Below, piece after piece: positions 55,101 through 61,973 of a stretch of DNA of 64,000 nucleotides (positions within the stretch are counted from its first letter, which is position 1; each line of letters starts with the position of its first letter). The stretch is from contig NZ_JACAQA010000015.1 in the NCBI RefSeq assembly GCF_013385425.1, forward strand, positions 124,001 through 188,000, written 5' to 3'. The notes below the pieces were generated by a model. That model had not been told where the DNA came from, did not search any database, and saw nothing but the letters and a program-made list of their open reading frames with translations. The stretch is from Pseudomonas gingeri. Lineage in GTDB: Bacteria > Pseudomonadota > Gammaproteobacteria > Pseudomonadales > Pseudomonadaceae. The translations under genes were made by a program, and so were the position numbers.

Positions 55101-58100
55101 CCTGGCGCCGTTGCCTGATCGACTGCAATCCCTGGTTTTGCTCAGCGACGTCGAAGTCGCCAAGGATGGCGCCGGCTCGGGCCGCAGTGCCGTTATCCAG
55201 GCGGCTGGCAATGTCTCGATCAGCGCAACCCAGGATCTGAACAATAGCGTTATTCACCAGGACTACGGGTTCAGTGCGGGGGCCAATAAGGTCCAGGGTA
55301 CCCAGGTGGCGGGCACAGGTGCGCCCGTTGCGGTCCGACTCAATGCTCAACTACCTCCGGACCTTGCCCAGCAGCAGGTGAACCCGCTCGCACTGCCGGG
55401 CTTCAGCTTGCCCACCGGGCAGAACGGTCTATTCCGCTTGAGCGGGCAGAGTGGTTCCGCTCAGCAAGGCGCCGTAGTGCCGGGCTGGAGCGTCGTGGGC
55501 ACCTCCATCGGTATCGCCCAGCGTCAGGCAGGTACAACGGATGTTCAAGCACGTAGCGTCCCGCTATCCAGTGCTGATGGCGCGGTTGCCGCCAGCGGTG
55601 GCCAGAGCCTGGCACGTGTCCAGGGCTTGCCGGATACCTCGGGCAAGACCAGTCCGCAGAAGTACCTGATCGAAACCAACCCGGTGTTGACCGACCTCAA
55701 GCAGTTTATGAGCTCGGACTACCTGTTGGCTGGTTTGGGCTACAAGCCCGATGAAAGCGCCAAGCGCCTGGGCGATGGTTTCTATGAGCAGAAGCTGATT
55801 CAGCAGGCAGTGGTTGCGCGTACCGGGCAACGCTTTATCGACGGCCAGACCTCGGATGAGAAGCTGTTCAAGTACCTGATGGACAACGCCATCAGCAGTA
55901 AGCAGCAGCTCAATCTGTCGGTTGGCGTGAGCTTGACTGCGCAGCAGGTCGCGGCCCTGACCCACGACATCGTCTGGATGGAAACGCAGGTCGTCAACGG
56001 TGAAGAAGTATTGGTGCCGGTGCTCTACCTGGCCCAGGCCACCAATCGCCTGGCGCCAAATGGCGCTTTGATTCAAGGCGCGGATGTCACCCTGATCGCC
56101 GGAGCGAACCTGGAAAACAGCGGGACCTTGCGTGCCAGCAACAACCTGTCAGCGGTGGCGGGCAAGGATTTGCTTAACACCGGCTTGGTTGAGGCGAGCA
56201 ATCGTCTGGATGCCTTGGCGAGTAACAACATTGTCAACAAATCGGGCGGGATCATTGCCGGGCGCGATGTGGGTGTGACGGCCGTCACCGGCGATGTGCT
56301 CAACCAGCGCGATGTCACCGGTATCAACCAGGCTGCGGGTTTTGTCAGCACACACCGCGAATTGCTCGACAACGCCGCGCGTATCGAAGCGGCGAACAAT
56401 CTTACCGTGAAGGCTGGGCGTGACGTCAGCAACAGCGGCAGTGTGCTGCGGAGCGGTGCTGATACTTCGATCAGTGCTGGGCGCGATATCAATATCGCGG
56501 CGACTGAGAGTCACACGTCCACGAACTATGGCCGGGGGGCGAACGATAGTTCCGTTACCCAGACGGCGTCGACAGTCAATGCGGGGCGTGACCTGCAAAT
56601 GACGGCTGGACGGGATCTCACGGTTGTCGCCGGTCAGATCGATGCCAAGCGCGATATCTCCATGGCAGCGACCGAGAACCTGACGCTGACCTCGGCGGCG
56701 GATGAGAGTCATTACTTATCCAAAAGCAGAAAGGAAACCACTCAGCGTGACCATGTCGCTCAGGTAGCAACGACTGTCCAGGCTGGGGGGGGTGTCAATC
56801 TCAGTGCGGGTAAGGATCTGGGGCTGATCGCAAGCAAGGTCTCTGCGGGTAATGAGGCCTATCTGGTGGCGGGTGACAAGCTGGATCTGCTGTCCGCGCA
56901 AAACAGCGACTACTCGCTGTATGACATGAAGAAAAAGGGTAGTTGGGGCCGCAAGAAAACCCAGCACGATGAGGTCACCCAGGTGACCAATGTCGGGAGC
57001 GAGATCAAGACGGGGGGCGATCTGACGCTCAAAAGTGGCGACTCCCAACACTATCAGGTGGCCAAGCTTGAAAGTGGTAAGGATCTGGCCATCGAGAGCG
57101 GTGGGGCTATTACCTTCGAAGGGCAGAAGGATCTTCATCAGGAGAGTCACGAGAAGACCAATAACAATGCTTTCTGGGTTTCTTCCAAAGGCAGCGGCAA
57201 GACCGATGAAACCTTGCGTCAGACCCAGATGGTGGCCGCTGGCAACATCACTATCAAGGCTGTCGAAGGGCTGAAGATCGACCTCAAGCAGGTTAACCAG
57301 CAGTCAGTCAGCCAGACCATCGATGCGATGGTGAAGGCTGATCCGCAAATGGCCTGGCTCAAGGACGCCGAGAAGCGCGGTGACGTGGATTGGCACCTGG
57401 TGAAGGAAATTCACGACTCCTACCAATACAGCAATTCGGGACTTGGGCCGGCTTCGCAGTTGATCATTGCTATTGTCATGGCGGCTGTTGTCGGGCCTGC
57501 CGCAATGGGGGCGATGGGCACCGCGACCTCGGCGGCGGTCAGCGCAGGGACGATCAGCGCAAGTACTGCGGGAGCTCTCTCCGCAGCCGCGGGCGCTATA
57601 GCCACCGGTGCTGCAACAAACGCGGCCACCAGTTTTATCAACAATGGCGGAAACCTGGGCGCGGTATTCAAGGATGTCACCTCATCCGATGCCCTCAAGG
57701 GATATGTCATCTCGGGGCTGACGGCTGGGCTGACCGCGAAGTACTTCGATGGTTGGACGGGGACCAAGACTGATCCGATAACAGGGAAAATTATTGGTCC
57801 TCCTCTCAATACGTGGACGGGTGTTGGGCAATTTGCTGCGAACCAGACTCTGCAATCCAGCACCTCAACACTGTTGAGTAAAGCCCTGGGGCAGGGCGGA
57901 GACATGGGCGATGCGCTGCAGGGCGCGTTGTTCAATACCTTGGCGGCTGCCAGCTTCAATGCTGTGGGTGATTACACCAAAGGGGCGATTGCCGATGGTA
58001 CACCACAGAAAGTTGTCATCCACGCGATGGTGGGTGGGTTGCTGTCACAGGCAACTGGCGGAGATTTTGCGACAGGAGCCTTGGCGGCCGGTGCCAATGA

Positions 58101-58998
58101 GGCGTTGGTTTCGCACCTGAATAGTCTGGTCAACGGCGATAAAAACCTGTTGACCATGAGTTCGCAGATTGTAGGTGTCCTGGCAGCCGCCACGCAGAAG
58201 GATGCAGATGCTAGCTCGCTGGATAAGGGCGCTTGGATTGCGAAAAACGCTACGCAATACAACTGGTTGCTCCATCACGAAGCTGAGCAAATGATCCGTG
58301 AGGTCGATGAGCAAACAACTGATGAGGGAAAAAACAAGGTCCGTGAGCGTTATGCCGAGCTGGATGAGGCTAGGAATAAAGAGTTACCCGATCTATGTCA
58401 GAAAAATCCAGGTTTTTGTGAGCGTTTATCCGCGCAGTTAGCGGCTGATGATCCAGCGCTTCTAGCGTATGCCCATGACTTGGCTAGGCAGGGGAAAGGT
58501 GATCAGGCGCTTATAATCGGGTATCTTATAACCGGAAATAATCTCGCGGCACAGAATACCATCGCGGCCGAGCTGTCTACTCTTTCAGAGGGTGATGGTT
58601 CTCGCTTTAAGAATGCGTTGGGCGCAGTCCTTCTTGGTGCAACGCTTGGCGGAATGAGGCCCCCGAGTGTATCTGGTACAAAAGAAGCAGTTCGCTTTAT
58701 TGATAGCGTAAAAGTTGTTGATCAGAAGACAGGGCAGGTTTTTCAGGGGACTGTTGACCTTGGTCCGACCTTGGATCGAATAAGCTCAGGTGGCACGTTC
58801 CCTCACCGAAATGATGGTTCCATATTTCAGAATCGGGCTGGAGATCTACCGCCAAAACCGATAGGTTACTATACGGAATATGTGCACCCAACCCCAGGCG
58901 TCTCAGGGCCAGGGCCTCAGCGAGTGATTGTAGGGGGAAGCGGTGAAATGTATTACACTGCAGATCACTACAAAACATTTATTCCGATTAAAAATTGA
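49180..58998 (+). CDS. Two-partner-secretion filamentous haemagglutinin / CdiA-like exoprotein with C-terminal RNase toxin
   Basis: 3272 aa from the ATG at 49180 (MDVRQFAFLVGQPSAALKNR, the usual start of this Pseudomonas family). An extended signal peptide (to about residue 48, LPKRGLAFILANAMFWQPLLVQA) is followed by the TPS secretion domain (about 49-190, with ANPYGISCNGCGF). About 1200 residues of imperfect haemagglutinin repeats come next, then haemagglutinin repeat/hydrophobic regions and a DUF637-like section (about 2740-2990). Instead of VENN, the pre-toxin boundary reads YNWLLHHE at 3027-3034. The last 85 residues are an RNase Sa/barnase-like domain: GGTFPHRNDGSIFQNRAG, E3233 in YYTEYV, R3248 and H3263 in ADHYKTF. 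An immunity gene follows 11 bases after the stop. No tpsB gene is adjacent. Confidence 0.93.
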   Translation: MDVRQFAFLVGQPSAALKNREHFWGLPKRGLAFILANAMFWQPLLVQADGIVVNAPGTMLGQAGNGVPIVNIAAPNAQGLSHNQFTDYSVGTNGVILNNATARTQSTQLGGIILGNQNLNGTAANIILNEVNGASPSQLRGYTEVAGQSAHVIVANPYGISCNGCGFINTPQATLTTGKPVITNGQLTGYQVDRGSVSIDGAGLNASNIDQFEIITRSAKLNAEINAKKLAIIAGANDVDAKTLKATARAANPADAPQLAIDSSALGGMYAGAIRLVGTEAGVGVKLDGKMVASGGDIQLDANGHLSMVETGAIGAINVNAASLEAKGPMYAGTTLDVKTQGDLTSQNNLVAKDRITLNSGGQLTNNGIIEAGVNADKTRNALADVSITAQNVTNNGQSIIASRDLSVTATQTLSNQGGTLSGQRQTTVSAGTLDNQSKGRVLGADRLNLTADTVLNAQGGLIKGQNALIANLGHLNNNAGEVSSQGNTTLILGSLDNLTGLVMANNVLDITATGAVNNQNGRLGSNNSFTFKGQSLDNTQKGRITAQQSLGLTATHLDNTGGSVITDGPLNLTADTVDNAKGRISSQGDLTANVTTFNQQDGALVTDGNLTLTGSTLDNRNAALISAKKRLTLNVGNIDNRAGEISSVQAVNLNGQYLNNSEGGKVLSDTALGLKVAQVINQSLGQLVSQGSTTLTGSSLDNSGGKVSAQSGLVITLDGALTNQLSGLISSEGTLTAHAASLDNSGGSFSSAGQLSLTSDGALINQGGRLVTDGGIDLHSASLDNRQSGTISGQGPVSITTGAFDNSHSGFLSSGNRLDLTTAQLTNQDGGRIGAKDLTASVTGLDQQGGSLKGDASLTLDLNHGQLNNQGGLINAPLLVLNNLKGVNNQGGEISSAQAFTLAAASLNNDSGKLLSNQALTLRIDQALSNIKGMIAAAAVDVRAGSLDNTTGTLSSRAGLELTIDGQLINQSLGLISATNGLTINSASLNNQGGSLLGSAIALDFGAATGDLNNATGHVTTDGQLSINRLRDLNNQSGEVTSAQSLNLTARTLDNSNSGKLISNNQLALTADSLINQSGGLLSGWQGVTLNAGSLDNRNSGTVSSRSGNVDVTLSGALLNSNAGALASQQALTIKAGSLDNSAGTLSSAGAQSLTVTGLLNNGQGGLIDAGTLLTLNAMALSNGGTVQAKQALTFTGTDLDNSNGTLSSGAAVTLDLLGALTNTKGKLSGVGPLVVQRSTQINNQGGELSSQGLLTLLTGGLDSSNGGLVSANDTLLITSTGSVQNGNGGLIASRNGDLQLSATSLGNGKGSLQGKGALSLDVSGDIDNQSGKVIAQDGDLFIKAANLDSRGGLLSSISGALTTRVVGVLKNGYDLHNNRQGGLIQAQRLDLQAWGGLDNYGGRIAALTGDALVDTGAGDFDNRNGAIHANGLVQVSGNNFDNSGDNDGQISGHQINMKLAGALNNRLGIIESDSTLSITAASLDNQTGQLRALGGSGKTEFQIGGLFDNSNGKLETANSDLTLGVGSFMNQGGSVLHTGTGIFDTATVNLIRAGGSLVTRGGLTLTADDWTNSSVIQVGRLTVNVKNLTQTGSGQLLATDSFTGTGVNWNNDGLIASDGAASLTLSGNYSGNGRYTSLSTLGLSAAQVSLGNTASVAGGGDTTINVGGQLNNYGRITSAGGMSVNAGSINNYGTLGSNGNLLLSTPTLLNQGGLIFSGGDTALQVNSFTNHSAQLYSFGAVSIDGYGGAAQATEVINISGAMESTGKFSINAANFENRTESFSMGRTLVSGAIAYNCTKCWGHDYIFSTVVREVYEGQDNDTSASASLSAGSDFVFRGGNFLNSKSTISAGGNISIQADNLKNVGAVGGTIERTRSYQEIELWRGFTVPFFGEVIAYNQRNNPDFPNIYYINGSGGLSIAIPENYRHREGGRDGDTIEEVRFKDSVTGQVVTGVDFSYAYQQIPTSQYDRNNLAPLPDRLQSLVLLSDVEVAKDGAGSGRSAVIQAAGNVSISATQDLNNSVIHQDYGFSAGANKVQGTQVAGTGAPVAVRLNAQLPPDLAQQQVNPLALPGFSLPTGQNGLFRLSGQSGSAQQGAVVPGWSVVGTSIGIAQRQAGTTDVQARSVPLSSADGAVAASGGQSLARVQGLPDTSGKTSPQKYLIETNPVLTDLKQFMSSDYLLAGLGYKPDESAKRLGDGFYEQKLIQQAVVARTGQRFIDGQTSDEKLFKYLMDNAISSKQQLNLSVGVSLTAQQVAALTHDIVWMETQVVNGEEVLVPVLYLAQATNRLAPNGALIQGADVTLIAGANLENSGTLRASNNLSAVAGKDLLNTGLVEASNRLDALASNNIVNKSGGIIAGRDVGVTAVTGDVLNQRDVTGINQAAGFVSTHRELLDNAARIEAANNLTVKAGRDVSNSGSVLRSGADTSISAGRDINIAATESHTSTNYGRGANDSSVTQTASTVNAGRDLQMTAGRDLTVVAGQIDAKRDISMAATENLTLTSAADESHYLSKSRKETTQRDHVAQVATTVQAGGGVNLSAGKDLGLIASKVSAGNEAYLVAGDKLDLLSAQNSDYSLYDMKKKGSWGRKKTQHDEVTQVTNVGSEIKTGGDLTLKSGDSQHYQVAKLESGKDLAIESGGAITFEGQKDLHQESHEKTNNNAFWVSSKGSGKTDETLRQTQMVAAGNITIKAVEGLKIDLKQVNQQSVSQTIDAMVKADPQMAWLKDAEKRGDVDWHLVKEIHDSYQYSNSGLGPASQLIIAIVMAAVVGPAAMGAMGTATSAAVSAGTISASTAGALSAAAGAIATGAATNAATSFINNGGNLGAVFKDVTSSDALKGYVISGLTAGLTAKYFDGWTGTKTDPITGKIIGPPLNTWTGVGQFAANQTLQSSTSTLLSKALGQGGDMGDALQGALFNTLAAASFNAVGDYTKGAIADGTPQKVVIHAMVGGLLSQATGGDFATGALAAGANEALVSHLNSLVNGDKNLLTMSSQIVGVLAAATQKDADASSLDKGAWIAKNATQYNWLLHHEAEQMIREVDEQTTDEGKNKVRERYAELDEARNKELPDLCQKNPGFCERLSAQLAADDPALLAYAHDLARQGKGDQALIIGYLITGNNLAAQNTIAAELSTLSEGDGSRFKNALGAVLLGATLGGMRPPSVSGTKEAVRFIDSVKVVDQKTGQVFQGTVDLGPTLDRISSGGTFPHRNDGSIFQNRAGDLPPKPIGYYTEYVHPTPGVSGPGPQRVIVGGSGEMYYTADHYKTFIPIKN
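50300..53700 (+). repeat. Intragenic haemagglutinin repeat array
   Basis: Inside the exoprotein gene, units of roughly 20-25 codons recur dozens of times, with a core of G-x-L-x-N-Q-G-G followed by LTL-x-A-x-SLDN (for example TLSSRAGLELTIDGQLINQS and similar). They should form the long beta-helical shaft. The units differ in sequence, so the repetition is at the protein level rather than in identical DNA. Confidence 0.85.
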
Positions 58999-59009
58999 GG
59001 TTGATAAAA

Positions 59010-59399
59010 ATGACACCATTCAACTTTACGGAAAACGCACCCTCATATGATGCTGCTGAGGTTTTTTATGTTCGGATCGACCCTCGCATTGGCTTGACAG
59101 GTGAACTGTTAAGATCGTTGTATTATCTGCTTTGGTTTCCAGGGTATTTTGGGTTTAATTGGGATGCGCTGTATGACTGTTTGAGAGATTTGGAGTGGAT
59201 TAAGTTTCATAAGATTGTCCTTGTGCATGAATCTCTTCCGCAGCTGCCTGAGGATGATCTAAAAGTGTATTTAGAAATTCTAAGAGATTCGGTTCTTGGG
59301 TGGGTTGATGACGAGAGTCATGAGTTAGAGGTTGTTTTTCGGTGTGCTGATAAAGTTGTGATTGAAAATATATTGACAGGAGGTGGCGTGTCGTATTGA
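59010..59399 (+). CDS. Barstar-family immunity protein
   Basis: 129 aa from the ATG at 59010, with GAGG about nine bases upstream. The core FNWDALYDCLRDLEW (residues 49-63) matches barstar's helix-2 region, in which two aspartates plug the active site of barnase; the equivalents here are D52 and D56. The tail ELEVVFRCADKVVI is also barstar-like. Its position directly after an exoprotein ending in an RNase Sa/barnase-like domain makes it the cognate immunity protein, acting in the cytosol by binding the toxin. The gene is clearly AT-richer than the exoprotein shaft, like the toxin tip. Confidence 0.93.
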   Translation: MTPFNFTENAPSYDAAEVFYVRIDPRIGLTGELLRSLYYLLWFPGYFGFNWDALYDCLRDLEWIKFHKIVLVHESLPQLPEDDLKVYLEILRDSVLGWVDDESHELEVVFRCADKVVIENILTGGGVSY

Positions 59400-59517
59400 T
59401 ATGCGTTTTTATTTGCATTTTTTTATGCAAAAAAAACGGAATTGAATGGTGCTTCCGAACGTTCTCCGGATGCCCATTCGTCCTGATCTCACCCCTTGAG
59501 GACCGACGTACATCTGA

Positions 59518-59640
59518 AGGGGTAATGTCTTGCAAGAGGGACGGCTGGGCTTTGCCCGTTCTGACGTCTATGATCAGGATGTTGTTACCAATTCAACGAC
59601 TAGACCTTTGGGGAAAGTGGGAAAGTGGGATAAATTTTAA
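59518..59640 (+). pseudogene. Decayed coding fragment, possible orphan toxin end
   Basis: The frame closed by the TGA at 59515 and ending with the TAA at 59638 reads GNVLQEGRLGFARSDVYDQD followed by VVTNSTTRPLGKVGKWDKF, protein-like throughout but without a start codon. Upstream, another frame reads VLRMPIRPDLTP before a stop, so a frameshift is likely. It is GC-richer than the preceding immunity gene and lies where orphan cdiA-CT modules usually accumulate. I do not recognise the fold. Confidence 0.5.
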
Positions 59641-59738
59641 TGGCACTTACTTGACGGCCAAACACCTGAATTAAATCAGAAGAATTAAGAAGGGCTGGTC
59701 TTGGTCTACGATGAGTAAATGTCAAAAAGAAGCACAAA
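59641..59738. other. Short spacer before the DUF6124 terminator
   Basis: About 100 bases of AT-rich sequence between the decayed fragment and the terminator; nothing supported. It is part of the 378-bp gap from 59400. Confidence 0.3.
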
Positions 59739-59759
59739 ACGGGGAGCCTGACTCCCCGT
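59739..59759 (-). terminator. Intrinsic terminator of the DUF6124 gene
   Basis: Read on the minus strand: perfect stem ACGGGGAG / CTCCCCGT with a five-base loop, followed by TTTGTGCTTCTTTTTG. It lies 19 bases beyond the stop codon of the 59778-60125 gene. Confidence 0.8.
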
Positions 59760-59777
59760 CCAGCCTTCTACACAACG

Positions 59778-60125
59778 TCACCCACTGACGTTAGCCATAC
59801 GCTTATCCAGCACCGAATCCACCCACAATTGCGCCAGTTCAATCAAGTGCACCACACCCATCGCCACCTTGCGATTGGCGCCGGTCTGGTTGTCAGCGTT
59901 CTCATAGGCCGTGGCCGCAGCGGATTGCAGTATGGAGTACGCGTTGACCAAGGCGTCTTCATGGCTTTGCGCTTCAGGCAACAAGTCTTGCATCGATGTC
60001 GCACGGGCGGATTTCGCCTTTGTCCCAGGCATCAGGTTGTAATGAGCAAAAGCCCGATCGGCCGCCTGCGGATCGATAGCCTCGGCACTGGATAAGGCGG
60101 GCGGGTTGGGTGTGATCTTGAACAT
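59778..60125 (-). CDS. DUF6124 family protein, 115 aa
   Basis: MFKITPNPP at the N-terminus and a C-terminal segment NRKVAMGVVHLIELAQLWVDSVLDK mark the Pseudomonas-restricted DUF6124 family of small proteins, which often occur in several diverged copies per genome. The protein is helical, cytosolic and without cysteines. Function unknown. The gene has its own terminator at 59739 and a complex leader at 60135-60338 with related boxes and an internal terminator-like hairpin, so expression is probably tightly controlled at RNA level. Confidence 0.85.
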   Translation of the reverse strand: MFKITPNPPALSSAEAIDPQAADRAFAHYNLMPGTKAKSARATSMQDLLPEAQSHEDALVNAYSILQSAAATAYENADNQTGANRKVAMGVVHLIELAQLWVDSVLDKRMANVSG

Positions 60126-60134
60126 ATCGCATAA

Positions 60135-60338
60135 CTCCCTAGTTTGATTGGAGCCGCCGCTGATCGCGACTAAACGATGGGGTGGCGGCCGCGCGCAGGT
60201 TAGTCGACCGGAAACTAGGGAACCGGCGCACCCTAAGGTGCCCTGCGCACGACCACCATAAAGTGCAGGCGATAAAAAAGCGCCCGTCTCAAGGATGGCG
60301 CTGTGCGCCGTAGTTTCGCGGGCGACTAAACCCGATCA
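60135..60338 (-). promoter_or_regulatory. Leader of the DUF6124 gene with three related boxes
   Basis: On the plus strand, TAGTTT...CGACTAA occurs at 60311-60330 and at 60140-60173 (with TCCCTAGTTT at 60136-60145), and its inverse, TTAGTCG...AAACTAGGGA, at 60200-60221. The extended match GTGCGCCG is shared by box 1 (60303-60310) and the complement of box 2. Box 2 is therefore complementary to both others in one transcript. Confidence 0.6.
60274..60302 (-). terminator. Internal terminator-like hairpin in the DUF6124 leader
   Basis: Minus-strand AGCGCC (60302-60297) pairs with GGGCGCT (60284-60278), and the stem runs into six T residues. It would end a short RNA carrying only box 1, more than 140 bases before the DUF6124 start codon. 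Confidence 0.6.
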
Positions 60339-60881
60339 CTGATGAGCAGTGACAAGGAGGAGACTAGCCAGCGGAATAGGCAGGCGCAAGCGAGTTGGAT
60401 TTTCTAGGAAATTTCACTCAAGGGAAAGGGAGTTGTCTTTCCTGTGCGCCTTGATCGCAATTGCGCGCAGCATAAAAACGCTTGTGGAAGATATCGTCGG
60501 CACTTGTCGGAAATGGCCTTACTCGGCTTATGCGCTTGATCCGGGTTCGGTTTTCCGGTTTCTTGACGCCTCATAGCCGCCACTTTATGATGCGGCCACT
60601 AATTTGATATCAAATGTTTCAAGGAATGAACATGTGTGTTTCCACCCTCGGGATGAGGTCCCCCGCGGCCATGCCGTGCCGTTACCCGAGTCTCTTCGTT
60701 TCTTCGCAATCCCCCCGTTCAAAACCCTGGAGCGCTTTCAGCAGCCTCCGGCGATAACCCCTTGATGATCACAGGTCCGGCTTCGCCCACGGTGAAGGCC
60801 GTTGCCTTGCTGTTCGCCTGAAATTTTTGTCCGCCTGTTTCCCAATATCCCCAGATCCGATTTTCCCCAGGAGTGTGCTGC
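60339..60881. other. Long gap between the DUF6124 leader and the CsgG-like operon; no gene supported
   Basis: 543 bases. A 75-codon plus-strand frame (60349-60576) has no ribosome-binding site and unusual composition. From about 60715 to 60830 both strands have long open, protein-like frames (minus strand: ANSKATAFTVGEAGPVIIKG), which may be chance or a remnant. The promoters of the two divergent units must be here. Confidence 0.35.
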
Positions 60882-61565
60882 ATGAAAAAAATCTCACAGG
60901 TCGCCATTTTCGGGATGGCAGCGATCACGCTGACCTCCATCGGTGGTTGTGCCACCGAGAGTTCCCGAGCCTTGCCGGTGCAGCAAGTGGAAACCGCCAA
61001 CCAGGCCTACGCCGGTGTGCGTACCCCCATCGCTGTCGGCAAGTTCGATAACCGTTCCAGCTATATGCGCGGGATCTTTTCCGATGGTGTCGACCGTCTC
61101 GGCGGCCAGGCCAAGACCATCCTGATCACCCATTTGCAGCAGACCAACCGCTTCAGCGTGCTGGACCGCGACAACCTGGCGGAGATCCAGCAGGAAGCGA
61201 ACATCAAGTCCCAGTCGCAGAAACTCAAGGGCGCGGATTTTGTGGTCACCGGCGACGTCACCGAGTTCGGCCGCAAGGAAACCGGCGATCGCCAGTTGTT
61301 CGGCATTCTCGGGCGCGGCAAGACCCAGGTGGCCTACGCCAAGGTCGCTCTGAATATCGTCAATATCGTCACCTCGGAAGTGGTGTATTCCAGCCAGGGC
61401 GCGGGTGAGTACGCGCTGTCCAACCGCGAAGTCATCGGTTTCGGCGGGACTGCCAGCTACGACTCGACCCTCAATGGCAAGGTCCTGGACCTGGCCATGC
61501 GCGAAGCCGTGAACAAGATGGTTCAGGCGATCGACAGCGGCACCTGGAAACCGGGCCGGCCATAA
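60882..61565 (+). CDS. CsgG/HfaB-family lipoprotein
   Basis: 227 aa from the ATG at 60882, with AGGAG eight bases upstream. It has a lipoprotein signal ending at the lipobox SIGGC (cysteine about residue 24). The body matches the CsgG fold: RTPIAVGKFDNRSSYMRG, then THLQQTNRFSVLDRDNLAEIQQEA and GADFVVTGDVTEFGRKET. Unlike curli CsgG pores, no csg genes are nearby. It heads a three-lipoprotein operon with DUF4810 and DUF799 partners, a combination conserved in many Proteobacteria. It is probably tethered to the outer membrane, in an envelope complex of unknown function. Confidence 0.92.
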   Translation: MKKISQVAIFGMAAITLTSIGGCATESSRALPVQQVETANQAYAGVRTPIAVGKFDNRSSYMRGIFSDGVDRLGGQAKTILITHLQQTNRFSVLDRDNLAEIQQEANIKSQSQKLKGADFVVTGDVTEFGRKETGDRQLFGILGRGKTQVAYAKVALNIVNIVTSEVVYSSQGAGEYALSNREVIGFGGTASYDSTLNGKVLDLAMREAVNKMVQAIDSGTWKPGRP

Positions 61566-61601
61566 GTACCTCTACAACAAAAACAGGGAGCTTCACGCGT
61601 C

Positions 61602-61973
61602 ATGGGTAAAAAGTTCGGTTTGCTAGGTTACATCGCGGCAATAGCAGCAGGCGGCGCCTTGTTGGCGGGCTGCGCTCCGCAGGTCAAGACGCTGTATCAG
61701 TGGGAAGGCTATCAGCCTCAGGTTTACCAGTACTTCAACGGTGAGGCCAAGGAGGCGCAAGTCGAGGCCCTGGAAGCCGACTTGCAGAAGATCAAGGCCA
61801 CCAATCGAGCCGCGCCGCCGGGTTATCACGCCCACCTGGGCATGCTCTACGGCAGCCTTGGTAAGGACGACCAGATGGTGCAGCAGTTCCAGACCGAGAA
61901 AGCATTGTTCCCTGAATCGACGGCTTACATGGACTTTCTGTTGAGCAACGCCAAGAAGGGGATCAAGCAATGA
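61602..61973 (+). CDS. DUF4810 domain lipoprotein
   Basis: 123 aa. Signal and lipobox: GGALLAGC, with the lipidated cysteine at about residue 24. The mature part begins APQVKTLYQWEGYQPQVYQY and contains a TPR-like helical stretch (PPGYHAHLGMLYGSLGKDDQMVQQFQTEKALFPES), as DUF4810 proteins do. Its gene lies 36 bp after the CsgG-like gene and overlaps the next by four bases (ATGA at 61970-61973), so the three products are made together. Probably a partner or adaptor for the CsgG-like lipoprotein. Confidence 0.9.
   Translation: MGKKFGLLGYIAAIAAGGALLAGCAPQVKTLYQWEGYQPQVYQYFNGEAKEAQVEALEADLQKIKATNRAAPPGYHAHLGMLYGSLGKDDQMVQQFQTEKALFPESTAYMDFLLSNAKKGIKQ

Noticed and set aside
59396..59674. A 92-codon plus-strand frame after the immunity gene
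   Set aside because: It has no ribosome-binding site of its own, a cysteine-rich unnatural composition, and crosses a region that reads better as a decayed gene in another frame.
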